A stretch of DNA of 64,000 bases from Clostridia bacterium. Lineage in GTDB: Bacteria > Bacillota > Clostridia > Christensenellales > Borkfalkiaceae. The position numbers and the translations under genes are program-made. This document shows, piece by piece, positions 9,142 through 18,028 of the stretch. The DNA lies in contig JAFWXO010000008.1 of assembly GCA_017545865.1 (NCBI GenBank), forward strand, positions 116,017-180,016, read 5' to 3'. The notes under the pieces were generated by a model that was given only the letters and a program-made list of their open reading frames with translations, made no database searches and was not told the origin of the DNA. Numbering within the stretch: the first letter of the stretch is position 1; every line of letters begins with the position of its first letter.

Positions 9142-10176
9142 ATGAAATCAATAGTTTTGACCGGTGGCGGAACTGCGGGGCACTGCCTTCCCCACTTTGC
9201 GCTTATAAAAGAATTAAAAAAGCATTTTGACAAAATCTACTATATCGGCTCTACTTCTGGAATAGAAAAATCTATCGCCGAAAAACACTCTATCCCCTAC
9301 TTTTCTATCCCCACCGTAAAACTCAAAAGAAAGTTTACGCTTGAAAACTTAAAAATTCCATTTGCGTTTAAAAAAAGCGTTAAAAAGGCGGAAGAAATTT
9401 TAAGAGAAATAAAGCCGAGCGTTATTTTTTCAAAAGGCGGTTTCGTTGGCTTACCCGTAACTATTGCGGGCAAAAAACTTAAAATTCCAGTTATTATTCA
9501 CGAGTCGGATAGAAGTTTAGGGCTTGCAAACAAGATTGCAAAACGCTTTGCAAAAAAGGTTTTAACAACCTTTAGTGAAACCGCCACCACCCTAAATAAC
9601 GGCGAATACGTTGGCGCGATAATTAGCAGCGAACTTTTCACGGGGGACAAAAGGGAAATTTTAAATGAGTTTGGGTTTGATTTTAGCAAAAAAACCTTGC
9701 TTATAACGGGCGGTTCGCAAGGCGCGAAAGCAATTAACGAACAGGTGTTTTCTATCCTTGATAAACTTCTTAAGAAGTTTAACGTGTTGCATATTACGGG
9801 TAAAAACAACTTGCCCGCCTTTTCTAAAAATGGATATAAAGCCGTTGAGTTTATCGATATGAAAAAGGCTTACTCCGTTAGTGATTTATGCGTTTCAAGG
9901 GCGGGATCTAACACGCTTTTTGAACTGATTGCGCTAAAAATTCCAACCCTTTTTATACCGCTACCAAAAACGGAATCTCGCGGGGATCAGATTGAAAACG
10001 CCGAGTATTTTCACAAAAAAGGGCTTTCTGAAATTTTATACCAACAAGATATTAACGCCCTTTACGATAGAATTATATCTTTAAATGAAAAATCTAATTT
10101 ATTAAAGCAAAAACTAAGCGCCTACGAAACGATTATCGCGAACGATAAAATTATAAAAATATTGACAAGCGTGTGA
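9142..10176 (+). CDS. murG: MurG-like UDP-GlcNAc:lipid I N-acetylglucosaminyltransferase
   Basis: 344 residues from the ATG at 9142 (MKSIVLTGGGTAGHC). Upstream in-frame codons encode an unlikely hydrophobic stretch over the promoter. N-domain glycine loop GGGTAGHCLPHFALI corresponds to MurG GGGTGGHxxPAxA. FSKGGFVGLP and HESDRSLGLANKIAKRFAKKV match the acceptor-domain blocks. The C-domain has TGGSQGAKAIN and ESRGDQIENAEYF, the UDP-sugar-binding region. It converts lipid I to lipid II at the inner membrane face. Unusually it stands alone, away from a dcw cluster, next to galE. No ribosome-binding site is visible. A second MurG paralogue elsewhere in the genome cannot be excluded. Confidence 0.9.
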   Translation: MKSIVLTGGGTAGHCLPHFALIKELKKHFDKIYYIGSTSGIEKSIAEKHSIPYFSIPTVKLKRKFTLENLKIPFAFKKSVKKAEEILREIKPSVIFSKGGFVGLPVTIAGKKLKIPVIIHESDRSLGLANKIAKRFAKKVLTTFSETATTLNNGEYVGAIISSELFTGDKREILNEFGFDFSKKTLLITGGSQGAKAINEQVFSILDKLLKKFNVLHITGKNNLPAFSKNGYKAVEFIDMKKAYSVSDLCVSRAGSNTLFELIALKIPTLFIPLPKTESRGDQIENAEYFHKKGLSEILYQQDINALYDRIISLNEKSNLLKQKLSAYETIIANDKIIKILTSV

Positions 10177-10193
10177 CAGTATTATATAATACT
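10162..10193 (+). promoter_or_regulatory. consensus promoter with 16-bp palindrome over the -10 box
   Basis: TTGACA (10162-10167), 17 bp, TATAAT (10185-10190): a perfect consensus pair inside the end of murG. The perfect palindrome AGTATTATATAATACT (10178-10193) covers the -10 box, where a bound repressor would block RNA polymerase. Autoregulation by the downstream WYL regulator is inferred. Confidence 0.8.
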
Positions 10194-10210
10194 TTCAAAG
10201 GAGAACGGTT

Positions 10211-11137
10211 ATGAAATACTCGTTAATGCTTAAAATTTTATTCTTACTCTTATCGCGAAAAAAAGTATCGGCAAAGTACATTTCGGATAGGTTTGAAATT
10301 TCAGTTAGAACGGTTTATCGCTATATTGATGAACTCTCACTTGCGGGCGTTCCCATATACAACGAAAGGGGAAGAAACGGCGGTTACTCTATTTCAGACA
10401 CCTATAAACTACCTGCAAATTACTTAAACGAAGAAGAGATTGAAAACGTTATCAACGCCTTATCCGGAATCAACAACGATTTGCGCTCCAACGTTTTAGA
10501 AAGCGCCATTTTAAAAATTTCGGCTATAACTAAACCCGTTGACAATACAAGCGCTTTAAGTTTTGGCAACCTTGTTATCGACGGAACTGCTTGGGGCTCT
10601 TCCAACAATTACTCTGAAACACTCAAAGTTATCCAAAAGGCGATTGAAGAAAACTTACTTATTCAAATAGAATATTTAGACCGTGACGGTAAAACTTCTA
10701 ATAGAATTATCGAACCGCACGTTCTTGCGCTTAAACAAGGGCTTTGGTACGCCTACTCTTATTGCCACGAAAGAAAAGATTTCCGCCTATTCAAAATAGG
10801 TAGAATTCACTCCCTTAAAATAACGAGCGAAAATTTTATTAGGCGAGATATTTCCGATATGAACGAAGTATTTTCTAAATGGTACGGCGAAACGGAAGAA
10901 GATATCGACCTTTTAGTTGAAAAATCTGCGGTTGACGACGTTATCGAGTGGCTTGGAGTTGATAAAATCTCCTCATCGCCAAGCGGAAAGATAACCGCTT
11001 CAACAAGCCTACCTATCAACGATTATTTAACGGCAAAAATATTGTCGTTTGGAAACAAAGTTAAAGTATTATCGCCCAAAAAGTTAAAGGACGCTGTGTT
11101 AAAAACCGCTCGTTCAATAGAAGATCTTTACAAATAA
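10211..11137 (+). CDS. YafY-type transcription regulator (HTH + WYL domain)
   Basis: 308 residues. An N-terminal winged helix-turn-helix (about 6-60: LSRKKVSAKYISDRFEISVRTVYRYIDEL) ends in the RGRNGGY wing typical of YafY-like proteins. The WYL domain (about 145-225) carries LIQIEYLDRDGK, EPHVLALKQGLWYAYSYC and RLFKIGRIHSL, followed by a WCX-like C-terminal region. WYL regulators sense small ligands or nucleic acids, and some control defence or DNA-damage genes; the ligand here is unknown. Clear AAAGGAG at 10197-10203. No operon partner follows, so its targets lie elsewhere. Confidence 0.93.
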   Translation: MKYSLMLKILFLLLSRKKVSAKYISDRFEISVRTVYRYIDELSLAGVPIYNERGRNGGYSISDTYKLPANYLNEEEIENVINALSGINNDLRSNVLESAILKISAITKPVDNTSALSFGNLVIDGTAWGSSNNYSETLKVIQKAIEENLLIQIEYLDRDGKTSNRIIEPHVLALKQGLWYAYSYCHERKDFRLFKIGRIHSLKITSENFIRRDISDMNEVFSKWYGETEEDIDLLVEKSAVDDVIEWLGVDKISSSPSGKITASTSLPINDYLTAKILSFGNKVKVLSPKKLKDAVLKTARSIEDLYK

Positions 11138-11142
11138 AAAAC

Positions 11143-11176
11143 AACCCGAAAGCAAGTTCGCTTTCGGGTTTTAATT
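11143..11176. terminator. bidirectional terminator between WYL regulator and mscL
   Basis: AACCCGAAAGC, loop AAGTTC, GCTTTCGGGTT, then TTAATTTT. Serves the converging regulator and mscL transcripts. Confidence 0.9.
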
Positions 11177-11752
11177 TTACTTTTTGTTTTTTAATTCTTC
11201 TAAAATCATAGTTAAAAGTTGATCGGTTGTGGGCGGAGCGTTTTTCTTCGCTTCTTCTTCGGCAAGTTTCTTTTGCTCTAAAAGTTCTTGCTTTTTAGCA
11301 GCAATAATCTTTTTGATTTCCTTTTTCTTCTTGCCTTGCTTTCTAAGTTCAAAGTATTCTTTAGAGTAAAGTTCTTTGCTTTCCTTCTTTAACTCTTTCC
11401 AACCTTCGTTAATGTGGTTGATAGTTCTAACTATCATAAACAACACGATAGCGATAAGTAAGAAGTTGATAATCGCGCTTATGAACGCACCCCAGTCGAT
11501 ATAGATTGAGTGCGCAAGGTCTAACGCGCCAGTCGTTGCATCGTAAGCAGGTGAAAGCATTGTGATTGCGCCACTTAAACCCTCATCACCGAGCATTAAC
11601 GCTAAAAGCCAGTTAATAATAGGTCTTAAAATGTTGTTCGAAAGAGCGTTTACAATACCTGTGAACGCACCGCCGATAATAACGCCGACAGCAAGGTCAA
11701 GAACGTTACCACGAGTTATAAATTTTTTAAATTCTCCAAAAAATTTTTTCAT
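11177..11752 (-). CDS. mscL: large-conductance mechanosensitive channel
   Basis: 191 residues. The N-terminal helix and TM1 (EFKKFITRGNVLDLAVGVIIGGAF) hold the conserved RGNVxDLAVGVIIG pore segment. TM2 is about residues 88-110 (FISAIINFLLIAIVLFMIV). It opens under membrane tension to release solutes during hypo-osmotic shock. The C-terminal part (about 115-191) is longer than usual (family about 130-150 residues) and very rich in Lys and Glu, forming a likely coiled coil that ends in a conserved-looking LLTMILEEL helix. ATG start with AAAAGGAG upstream. Confidence 0.96.
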   Translation of the reverse strand: MKKFFGEFKKFITRGNVLDLAVGVIIGGAFTGIVNALSNNILRPIINWLLALMLGDEGLSGAITMLSPAYDATTGALDLAHSIYIDWGAFISAIINFLLIAIVLFMIVRTINHINEGWKELKKESKELYSKEYFELRKQGKKKKEIKKIIAAKKQELLEQKKLAEEEAKKNAPPTTDQLLTMILEELKNKK

Positions 11753-11763
11753 AGTTACTCCTT

Positions 11764-12417
11764 TTAAAATTTTAAAATTTTATCTAAAAGTTCGCTTGCA
11801 GTATCTGCAAAGCAAGTACAGCCCGCGTCAACAAGAATTTGCTTAGGGCGGAAACCCCAAGTAACGCCAACCCCGTCAAGCCCGGCGGATATAAACGTTT
11901 TAACGTCAACTTCACTATCGCCAACGTAAACTGCTTCTTCTTTTTTAATTCCTAAACTGTTAAGGCAGTATTCAACGCACGATTTATCGGGTTTTGGGTT
12001 AAATAGTTCGGGGCGGTTGCCCGTTATAAAATCAAAACCGTATTTTTCAAGTTTTTGCTTGCATACGATTTGAGTTACGCTATCGGGTTTGTTGGAAACA
12101 ACGGCGAGCATATACCCGCTTGCCTTTAATTCCTTCAAAACTCCGTCAAGCCCGTCGTACAAAACGGTTTTTGAGTTATCACTCTTTGCTTGCAAGGGAA
12201 CGTAATCGTTAAACACCTTTTCAATAAGTTGTTTATCATCGCTTGGAACGGCAAGTTCAACGAGTTTTTTAGCGCCAAAACCAAGCCTTTTTAAAGTTTC
12301 TTCCTTAGATAAAACGGGAAAGCCGTATTTAGATAAAGCGATATTTAAACACTCTCTAATATCTTCAATGGTATTAAGTAAAGTTCCGTCTAAATCAAAA
12401 ATAATAAGTTTTTTCAT
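11764..12417 (-). CDS. HAD-family phosphatase, phosphoglycolate phosphatase-like
   Basis: 217 residues, HAD superfamily. Motif I IFDLDGTLLNT provides the nucleophile and acid/base aspartates, motif II is VVSNKP, motif III is NPKPDKSCVEYC, motif IV is VYVGDSEVDV. The helical cap inserted after motif I puts it with Gph/PpaX-type small-molecule phosphatases. Likely substrate is 2-phosphoglycolate, but relatives act on pyrophosphate or sugar phosphates. Starts 1 bp after the argS stop, so co-transcribed with it; the association looks positional, not functional. Confidence 0.88.
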   Translation of the reverse strand: MKKLIIFDLDGTLLNTIEDIRECLNIALSKYGFPVLSKEETLKRLGFGAKKLVELAVPSDDKQLIEKVFNDYVPLQAKSDNSKTVLYDGLDGVLKELKASGYMLAVVSNKPDSVTQIVCKQKLEKYGFDFITGNRPELFNPKPDKSCVEYCLNSLGIKKEEAVYVGDSEVDVKTFISAGLDGVGVTWGFRPKQILVDAGCTCFADTASELLDKILKF

Positions 12418-12418
12418 A

Positions 12419-14104
12419 TTACATTTTCTCCGGCGCTTTTATACCAAGCAACGAAAGAGCGTTCTTGATAACCGTTTTAGTTGCGAACGTGAGCGCTAAA
12501 CGGAAGTTCTTAACCCCTTCTTCTTCGCCTAAAATCTTGCAGTCGAAATAGAATTTGTTAAACGCCTCGGAAACGTCAACCGCGTAACGCGTTATCATGC
12601 TCGGTTCGTATTTTTCAGCCGATTGTTTGATAATTTCAGGGTACTCGGCAAGCAAGGATAAAAGATTATACTCATCGTCGTTAAGCGCATAATTATCGTC
12701 GTATAAGCCGATTTCTCCACCTTTTCTTAAAACGGATAAAGCCCTTGCGTATGTGTATTGACAATAAGGACCTGTTTCCCCGTCAAAGTTCAAAACTTTA
12801 TCATAAGAGAATACTATATCTTTAATTCTGCTACTTGAAAGAGCGCCGAATATAACCGCGCCAACGCCAACGGCGTTTGCAGTTTCTTCCTTGTTTTCAA
12901 GGTCGGGGTTTTTCTCGTTGATAACGGATAGTGCCTTTTCGCAGCACTTATTGATAACGTCTTCTAAAAAGACTACTTTGCCCTTTCTTGTGGACATAGT
13001 TCCGTCTTCAAGTGAAACCATACCGAAAGCAACGTGAACCATATCTTTTGCCCAAGGCTTTCCTAAAAGTTCTAACACCTTGAAAAATTGCTTAAAGTGA
13101 AGGTTTTGTTGATACGCTACAACGTATAAGCACTTGTCAAAGTCGTATTCCTTTTTTCTATAATAAGCCGCCGCCAAGTCACGCGTGGCGTATAAAGACG
13201 CTCCGTCTGAACGGAGAATTAAGCAAGGTGGCATACCGTATTCTTCTAAGTTAACGATTTTTGCCCCTTCGCTCTCTACTAAAAGACCGCTTTGTTGAAG
13301 TTCATCGATAACAACGCCCATCTTGTCGTTAAAGAAACTTTCGCCGTTGTAACTATCGAAAGTTATGCCGAGTTGCTTGTATACCTTGTCAACGTCTAAA
13401 AGGGTGAGTTCTTTAAACCACTTGAAAAGTTCGTTGCACTCTTTGTCGCCTTGTTCGATAAGTTTGAAATACTCTCTCGCCTTATCGTCCATAGACGGAT
13501 TTTTCTCCGCCTCGTCGTGATACTTAACGTATAAGCGCATAAGTTCTTTAACTCTGCCCTTTTCAACGGCTTCACGATCGCCCCACTCTTTATACGCGTA
13601 AATAAGTTTACCAAACTGAGTACCGTAATCACCAAGGTGGTTGATACCCACCACGTTGTAACCGAGTTTTTTATAAATTTTATAAAGAGCGCCACCGATA
13701 ACGGTTGTTGATAAGTGACCGATATGGAAGGGCTTTGCAACGTTTATAGACGAATAGTCAATACAAACGGTTTTGCCGTTGCCAAGCGTTGACGAGCCGT
13801 ATTCTTCGCCCTTTAACAAAATTTCTTTTAAAACTGCGCTCGCTTTGCCTTGGCGGTTAACGGTAAAGTTTAAATAACCGTTAACGGCGGTAACCTTAAC
13901 GATAACGTCGTCAATTTCAAAAGAGTTTTTTAGTTCAGTTGCAATAGCCACGGGGGGCTTTCTTAAAATTTTGGCGAACTTAAAGCAAGGGAGCGCGTAA
14001 TCTCCCATAGAGTTATCGGGCGGGGTAACGATTAAAGAAGTTATTTCTTCTTTAGTTGCGCCTTCGATGTTTAATTTTTCAGCAATATAACTTTTGTAAT
14101 CCAT
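12419..14104 (-). CDS. argS: arginyl-tRNA synthetase
   Basis: 561 residues, class I synthetase of family length. HIGH motif is PFHIGHL in NVAKPFHIGHLSTTVIGG; the KMSKS equivalent is MSTRKGKVV. An N-terminal Add-1 domain and a C-terminal anticodon-binding helical domain (YARALSVLRK onward) are present. Charges tRNA-Arg. ATG start with TTAGGAG upstream. A possible promoter TTGCAG-17-TAAACT (14140-14112) ends only 7 bp before the ATG, which would make the transcript nearly leaderless, so the real start site may lie further upstream. Confidence 0.98.
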   Translation of the reverse strand: MDYKSYIAEKLNIEGATKEEITSLIVTPPDNSMGDYALPCFKFAKILRKPPVAIATELKNSFEIDDVIVKVTAVNGYLNFTVNRQGKASAVLKEILLKGEEYGSSTLGNGKTVCIDYSSINVAKPFHIGHLSTTVIGGALYKIYKKLGYNVVGINHLGDYGTQFGKLIYAYKEWGDREAVEKGRVKELMRLYVKYHDEAEKNPSMDDKAREYFKLIEQGDKECNELFKWFKELTLLDVDKVYKQLGITFDSYNGESFFNDKMGVVIDELQQSGLLVESEGAKIVNLEEYGMPPCLILRSDGASLYATRDLAAAYYRKKEYDFDKCLYVVAYQQNLHFKQFFKVLELLGKPWAKDMVHVAFGMVSLEDGTMSTRKGKVVFLEDVINKCCEKALSVINEKNPDLENKEETANAVGVGAVIFGALSSSRIKDIVFSYDKVLNFDGETGPYCQYTYARALSVLRKGGEIGLYDDNYALNDDEYNLLSLLAEYPEIIKQSAEKYEPSMITRYAVDVSEAFNKFYFDCKILGEEEGVKNFRLALTFATKTVIKNALSLLGIKAPEKM

Positions 14105-14168
14105 ACTCCTAAGTTTAACATATTTTTACTCTAACTGCAATTATTTTTAAACTTTAACCTTAAAAAGT

Positions 14169-14196
14169 TTGAAATATTAAAAATTTTTGGTATAAT
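14169..14196 (+). promoter_or_regulatory. ychF promoter
   Basis: TTGAAA (14169-14174), 16 bp, TATAAT (14191-14196) with an extended TGG element before the -10 box. Ribosome-binding site AAAAGGAG ends at 14213, 8 nt before the ATG at 14222. Confidence 0.75.
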
Positions 14197-14221
14197 AAAC
14201 GAGTAAAAAGGAGCAAAAAAT

Positions 14222-15319
14222 ATGAAACTCGGTGTCGTTGGTCTTCCAAACGTTGGAAAATCTACCTTATTTAACGCAATAACTCACGCGGGAGCGCAAG
14301 CTGCAAACTTCCCGTTCTGCACTATCGAGCCAAACGTTGGCGTGGTGGCAGTGCCTGACGAAAGGCTTGATAAACTTGCTAACTTATATCAAAGCAAAAA
14401 AGTAACCCCCGCTACTATTGAGTTCGTTGATATTGCAGGGCTTGTTAAAGGCGCGTCTAAGGGCGAAGGTCTTGGCAATAAGTTTTTATCGCACATTAGA
14501 GAAGTTGACGCTATCGTTCACGTTGTTAGATGTTTTGAAGATGAAAACGTTGTTCACGTTGAGTCGGGCGTTGACCCTATAAGAGATATTGAAACTATAA
14601 ACTTAGAACTTATCTTATCGGATATGGAAAGCGTGCAAAAACGCTACGATAAGGCGTTTTCTATGATAAAAACGGGCGATAAAAAATATCAAATCGAAGC
14701 CGATTTATTAAAGAAGATTTTAACTTGTTTAGAAAGCGAAAAACCCGTTAGAAGTTTGGAGTTTGATGAAGAGCAACAAAAGTACGTTAACGGTTTATTC
14801 CTTATCACTTCTAAACCCGTTATATATGCTGCAAATATATCAGAGAGCGATATTGCGCTTGATATAAACGATATTCCGCTTGCTAAAAAAGTTCAAGAAT
14901 ACGCTAAAAACGAAGGTAGCGAAACGCTTATTATCTCCGCTAAAACTGAAGAAGAGATTTCCGAACTTGAACCCGAAGAACAACAAATGTTCTTAGATGA
15001 TTTAGGGCTTAAAGAAAGCGGGCTTAACCGTTTGGTAAAAGCAAGTTACCGTCTACTCGGTCTTATCAGTTATTTAACGAGCGGTGAACCCGAAACGAGA
15101 GCGTGGACTATTAAAGACGGAACTAAAGCGCCACAAGCGGCAGGCAAAATCCACACCGACTTTGAAAAGGGCTTCATCAGAGCCGAAGTTGTTGATTACG
15201 AAGTTTTATTAGAGTGCGGTAGTTACGTTAAGGCAAAAGAACTTGGCAAAGTTCGCTCGGAAGGTAAAGATTACGTTATGAAAGACGGTGACGTTGTTTT
15301 ATTTAGATTTAACGTTTAA
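14222..15319 (+). CDS. ychF: redox-regulated ribosome-associated P-loop ATPase/GTPase YchF (OLA1 family)
   Basis: 365 residues, family length. G1 [15 protein letters not shown], switch region [15 protein letters not shown]3 [17 protein letters not shown]. Where Obg-family GTPases have NKxD, this has YAANISESD, consistent with the altered specificity that lets YchF bind ATP. C-terminal TGS domain (about 280-365) ends in [17 protein letters not shown]. Binds ribosomes and takes part in stress responses. Single gene with its own promoter and terminator. Confidence 0.97.
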   Translation: MKLGVVGLPNVGKSTLFNAITHAGAQAANFPFCTIEPNVGVVAVPDERLDKLANLYQSKKVTPATIEFVDIAGLVKGASKGEGLGNKFLSHIREVDAIVHVVRCFEDENVVHVESGVDPIRDIETINLELILSDMESVQKRYDKAFSMIKTGDKKYQIEADLLKKILTCLESEKPVRSLEFDEEQQKYVNGLFLITSKPVIYAANISESDIALDINDIPLAKKVQEYAKNEGSETLIISAKTEEEISELEPEEQQMFLDDLGLKESGLNRLVKASYRLLGLISYLTSGEPETRAWTIKDGTKAPQAAGKIHTDFEKGFIRAEVVDYEVLLECGSYVKAKELGKVRSEGKDYVMKDGDVVLFRFNV

Positions 15320-15329
15320 TAGTTATTTT

Positions 15330-15359
15330 GAAGGAGCAATTTTGCTCCTTCTTTTTTTA
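15330..15359 (+). terminator. ychF terminator
   Basis: GAAGGAGCA, loop ATTT, TGCTCCTTC, then TTTTTTT. Confidence 0.92.
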
Positions 15360-15417
15360 TACTTTTTTCAAGTTATTTAATCGTTTTTAATTATTTTTAT
15401 GTTTTTTTTAAAACTTA

Positions 15418-15446
15418 TTTACTTTTAGTAAATATTGTTTTATAAT
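15418..15446 (+). promoter_or_regulatory. promoter with palindromic -35 region for the DUF5107 gene
   Basis: TTTACT (15418-15423), 17 bp, TATAAT (15441-15446). The inverted repeat TTTACT-TTT-AGTAAA (15418-15432) covers the -35 box and could be a repressor site. Confidence 0.6.
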
Positions 15447-15481
15447 TGAACTGTTCCTTTTTTTACATCTTAGGAGGATTT

Positions 15482-17497
15482 ATGGGTTTAAAAGTAACCA
15501 AAATGACGATTCCGTCAGCAAACTTTAACGGTGTTTCAACACTTCCTACCATTTATTCGCTCGACAACGTTCAACACAAAACCGAAAGTTGTTTAGGTGA
15601 GTACGAAGGGTTGTTTATCAAATACGGCTTTACTAAATATACTTTCCCCTACACTATGCAAGACCGTTACGATAGAGCGTCCGTTAATAAAGAATATTTA
15701 GCAATCGAACTTGAAAACGAATACTTAAAAGCGATATTTTTACCCGAACTTGGCGGTAGAATTTGGTCGCTTTACGATAAAAAAGCGGAAAGAGAACTCC
15801 TTTACGTAAACTCTATTATTCGCCCGGGCAACCTTGCGCTTAGAAACGCTTGGTTTTCAGGCGGTATTGAATATAACGTTGGCGTTATTTCCCACTCGGC
15901 GTACACTTGCGATAAACTTCACACCGCAATAACTTCTCTTGACGACGGTACGCCCGTTCTTCGTTTTTATCAACACGAAAGAATAAGAAACGCCGTTTTC
16001 CAAATGGACTTTTTCCTTCCAAACGATAGCAAGGTTTTACTTGCCCGTATGCGAATCGTAAACCCGAACGAAGAAGTTACGCCTATGTATTGGTACACGA
16101 ATATCGCTATGCCCGAAGGCGAAGAGTATAGAAACGTTATGAACGCTCACTCGGCTTATACCTTTGGTTACTTTAACCCCACCGAACGCGCAATCATCCA
16201 CCCTGACGTTCCCGTTGATAAAAAATTCGTTCACGCGAGAACTTTTAATACTGACGTTACTTATCCAACTAACATCAACACGGCTGGAGATTTCTTTTGG
16301 AAAATTCCCGAAGGGGAGAGAAAATACACGTCTTATCTCAATAAAGACGGCTACGGTTTCTTCCAAACTTCAACTTCCAGACAAATAGGTAGAAAACTTT
16401 TCGTTTGGGGGCTTGGAGAAGGCAGTAGAAAGTGGCAAGAGTATTTGACTAGCGACGGCAGAAAAGACGGTTACGTTGAAATTCAAGCAGGCATTACCCA
16501 CACTCAATATGAAACTATACCTATGCCACCCAAAACTACTTGGGAGTGGGTTGAGTGTTACGGCGCTATTCAAGGCGACGCTAAAAAAGTTCACGGCGAG
16601 TGGGACGGCGCTATTAGTGAAATTAGTTGCCGTTTAAATGAAATCGTTACCGAAGAATATTTAGAAAAGTTACTTCATGACACGAGAAAAATGGCAACAT
16701 CGCCTGCAAAAGAAGTCGTTTTATACGGCGACCCGTGGGGAGCGCTTGAAAATATCCGCAGAGAAAAAGAAGGTAAACCACCCGTTTGCCCCCACCTTGA
16801 TTTTGGTAAACTTACCGACGAACAGTTGCCGTTTATAAAACTCTTAAACGAAAATTCGTTTGGAAACGCTTGCGATTTAGTTCCGCCAAAGGCGTGGATG
16901 CGTCAACCTGAGTGGACTAAAATCATTGAAAAATCTGAAGACTGTTACTTGAAATATTTGCATTTATCGGCAATTTATCTTTCTTACGACCAACTTGAAA
17001 AGGCGGAAAGCGCGTCGCTTAAAGCGCTTGAATATAGCAAAATGCCAACCGCTCTATTTATACTTGCCCAAGTTAAAATTCAACAAGAAAAGATTGACAA
17101 AGCGTGCGACCTTTTAATTGAATCGTGCTCCCTTCTCAACAGCGATTTAACCTTGGCGCGTGAAACGCTTAGAACTTTGGTTAACGCTAAACGCTATGAT
17201 GACGTTATTAGCGTTTATAAAAATCTTGACGGCTCTATAAGTAATGATGGCAGAATTTTGATGTACTACTGCTACGGCTTACTTGGAATAGGCGAAGTTG
17301 ACAAGTCCTTTGAACTTTTGAATAAAGGCGGCGGTATCGTAGTTAGCGATATTCGTGAAGTTGAAACGACTATAACCGAGCTTTATATCGACATTATGGA
17401 AGCGTTTGCAAAAAGGGAAAACAAGCCGTTTAACCCCGAAGAAGTAGACGTACCTAAGAAATTTGATTTTAGAATGTTTTCTAAAAAGAAAATTTAA
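15482..17497 (+). CDS. DUF5107-type carbohydrate-binding/mutarotase-fold protein with C-terminal TPR
   Basis: 671 residues from the ATG at 15482, chosen for the strong TAGGAGG site 7 nt upstream. The first 370 residues or so form a galactose-mutarotase-like beta-sandwich of the DUF5107 type (EYLAIELENEYLKAIFLPELGGRIWSLYDKK, NAWFSGGIEYNVGVISH, FYQHERIRN). The C-terminal part (about 470-640) is helical with TPR-like pairs (YLHLSAIYLSYDQLEKAESA and similar). No signal peptide, so cytosolic. Such proteins occur in carbohydrate-use loci; the substrate is unknown and no transporter is adjacent. It has its own promoter and terminator. Confidence 0.8.
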   Translation: MGLKVTKMTIPSANFNGVSTLPTIYSLDNVQHKTESCLGEYEGLFIKYGFTKYTFPYTMQDRYDRASVNKEYLAIELENEYLKAIFLPELGGRIWSLYDKKAERELLYVNSIIRPGNLALRNAWFSGGIEYNVGVISHSAYTCDKLHTAITSLDDGTPVLRFYQHERIRNAVFQMDFFLPNDSKVLLARMRIVNPNEEVTPMYWYTNIAMPEGEEYRNVMNAHSAYTFGYFNPTERAIIHPDVPVDKKFVHARTFNTDVTYPTNINTAGDFFWKIPEGERKYTSYLNKDGYGFFQTSTSRQIGRKLFVWGLGEGSRKWQEYLTSDGRKDGYVEIQAGITHTQYETIPMPPKTTWEWVECYGAIQGDAKKVHGEWDGAISEISCRLNEIVTEEYLEKLLHDTRKMATSPAKEVVLYGDPWGALENIRREKEGKPPVCPHLDFGKLTDEQLPFIKLLNENSFGNACDLVPPKAWMRQPEWTKIIEKSEDCYLKYLHLSAIYLSYDQLEKAESASLKALEYSKMPTALFILAQVKIQQEKIDKACDLLIESCSLLNSDLTLARETLRTLVNAKRYDDVISVYKNLDGSISNDGRILMYYCYGLLGIGEVDKSFELLNKGGGIVVSDIREVETTITELYIDIMEAFAKRENKPFNPEEVDVPKKFDFRMFSKKKI

Positions 17498-17501
17498 ATA
17501 G

Positions 17502-17534
17502 AAAACACGCTACGACAAGTAGCGTGTTTTTTTT
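17502..17534 (+). terminator. terminator of the DUF5107 gene
   Basis: AAAACACGCTAC, loop GACAA, GTAGCGTGTTTT with further T residues. Confidence 0.93.
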
Positions 17535-17540
17535 GAGTTA

Positions 17541-17611
17541 AATCCTTGCGGATTAAATCTGACGGCAGTCAGATGAAATCGCTCCGCGATGAAATCTTGC
17601 TTTTGCAAGGT
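17541..17611. repeat. array of four short palindromes with (G)AAATC-type junctions
   Basis: AATCC-TTGC-GGATT (17541-17554), ATCTGAC-GGCA-GTCAGAT (17557-17574), ATCGC-TCC-GCGAT (17578-17590) and a CTTGC-TTTT-GCAAG stem at 17596-17609. Junctions are AA or GAA placed before ATC, so each hairpin starts within an AAATC repeat. Stem sequences are unrelated to one another. Same design as the arrays near atpD and guaA. Confidence 0.8.
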
Positions 17612-17628
17612 TATGGATTGTTTTTTGT

Positions 17629-18027
17629 TTTAAGACGTTAATAACGAGCAAGGCGGTTATTTTAGACAAAGTACGCGTACTCTTAGTCTATTTCAACTAT
17701 TTTTAGCCCTTAGAAGCAAGCAAGACAAGGCACACAAAAAACCGCGCGGATACAACTATTTTAAGACGTTAATAACGAGCAAGGCGGTTATTATAGACAA
17801 AGTACGCGTACTTTTGTACGGAATCTTTGGCTATACCTACTCATAGTTTATTCCAACTACTTTTAAGACGTTAGAAGCAAGCAAGACAAGGCACACAAAA
17901 AACCTTGCTTGATAGAATATTTTAAGACGTTAATAACAAACAAGGCGGTTATTATAGACAAAGTACGCGTACTTCTGTACGGAATCTTTGGCTAAATAAC
18001 CGATTTGCGAAGTTAGTAACGGATTAA
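17629..18027. repeat. tandem/nested cluster of interspersed TTTAAGACGTTA elements next to rnpB
   Basis: Element starts TTTAAGACGTTA at 17629, about 17760, 17861 and 17920. The core GACAAAGTACGCGTACT occurs three times (about 17664, 17793, 17957). A second module GAAGCAAGCAAGACAAGGCA occurs at about 17713 and 17874. Only the last unit (17920-18027) is complete, with ends TTTAAGACGTTAATAAC and, in reverse complement, TTTAATCCGTTACTAAC; it stops 1-2 bp from the 3' end of the RNase P RNA. No gene is visible in this 530-bp gap. Confidence 0.8.
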
Positions 18028-18028
18028 A

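Noticed and set aside
17629-18027. Integron attC sites (because of GTTA-rich repeats)
   Set aside because: No R'/R'' core pairs bounding gene cassettes and no integrase; the ends are TTTAAGACGTTA-type and several copies sit on stop codons.
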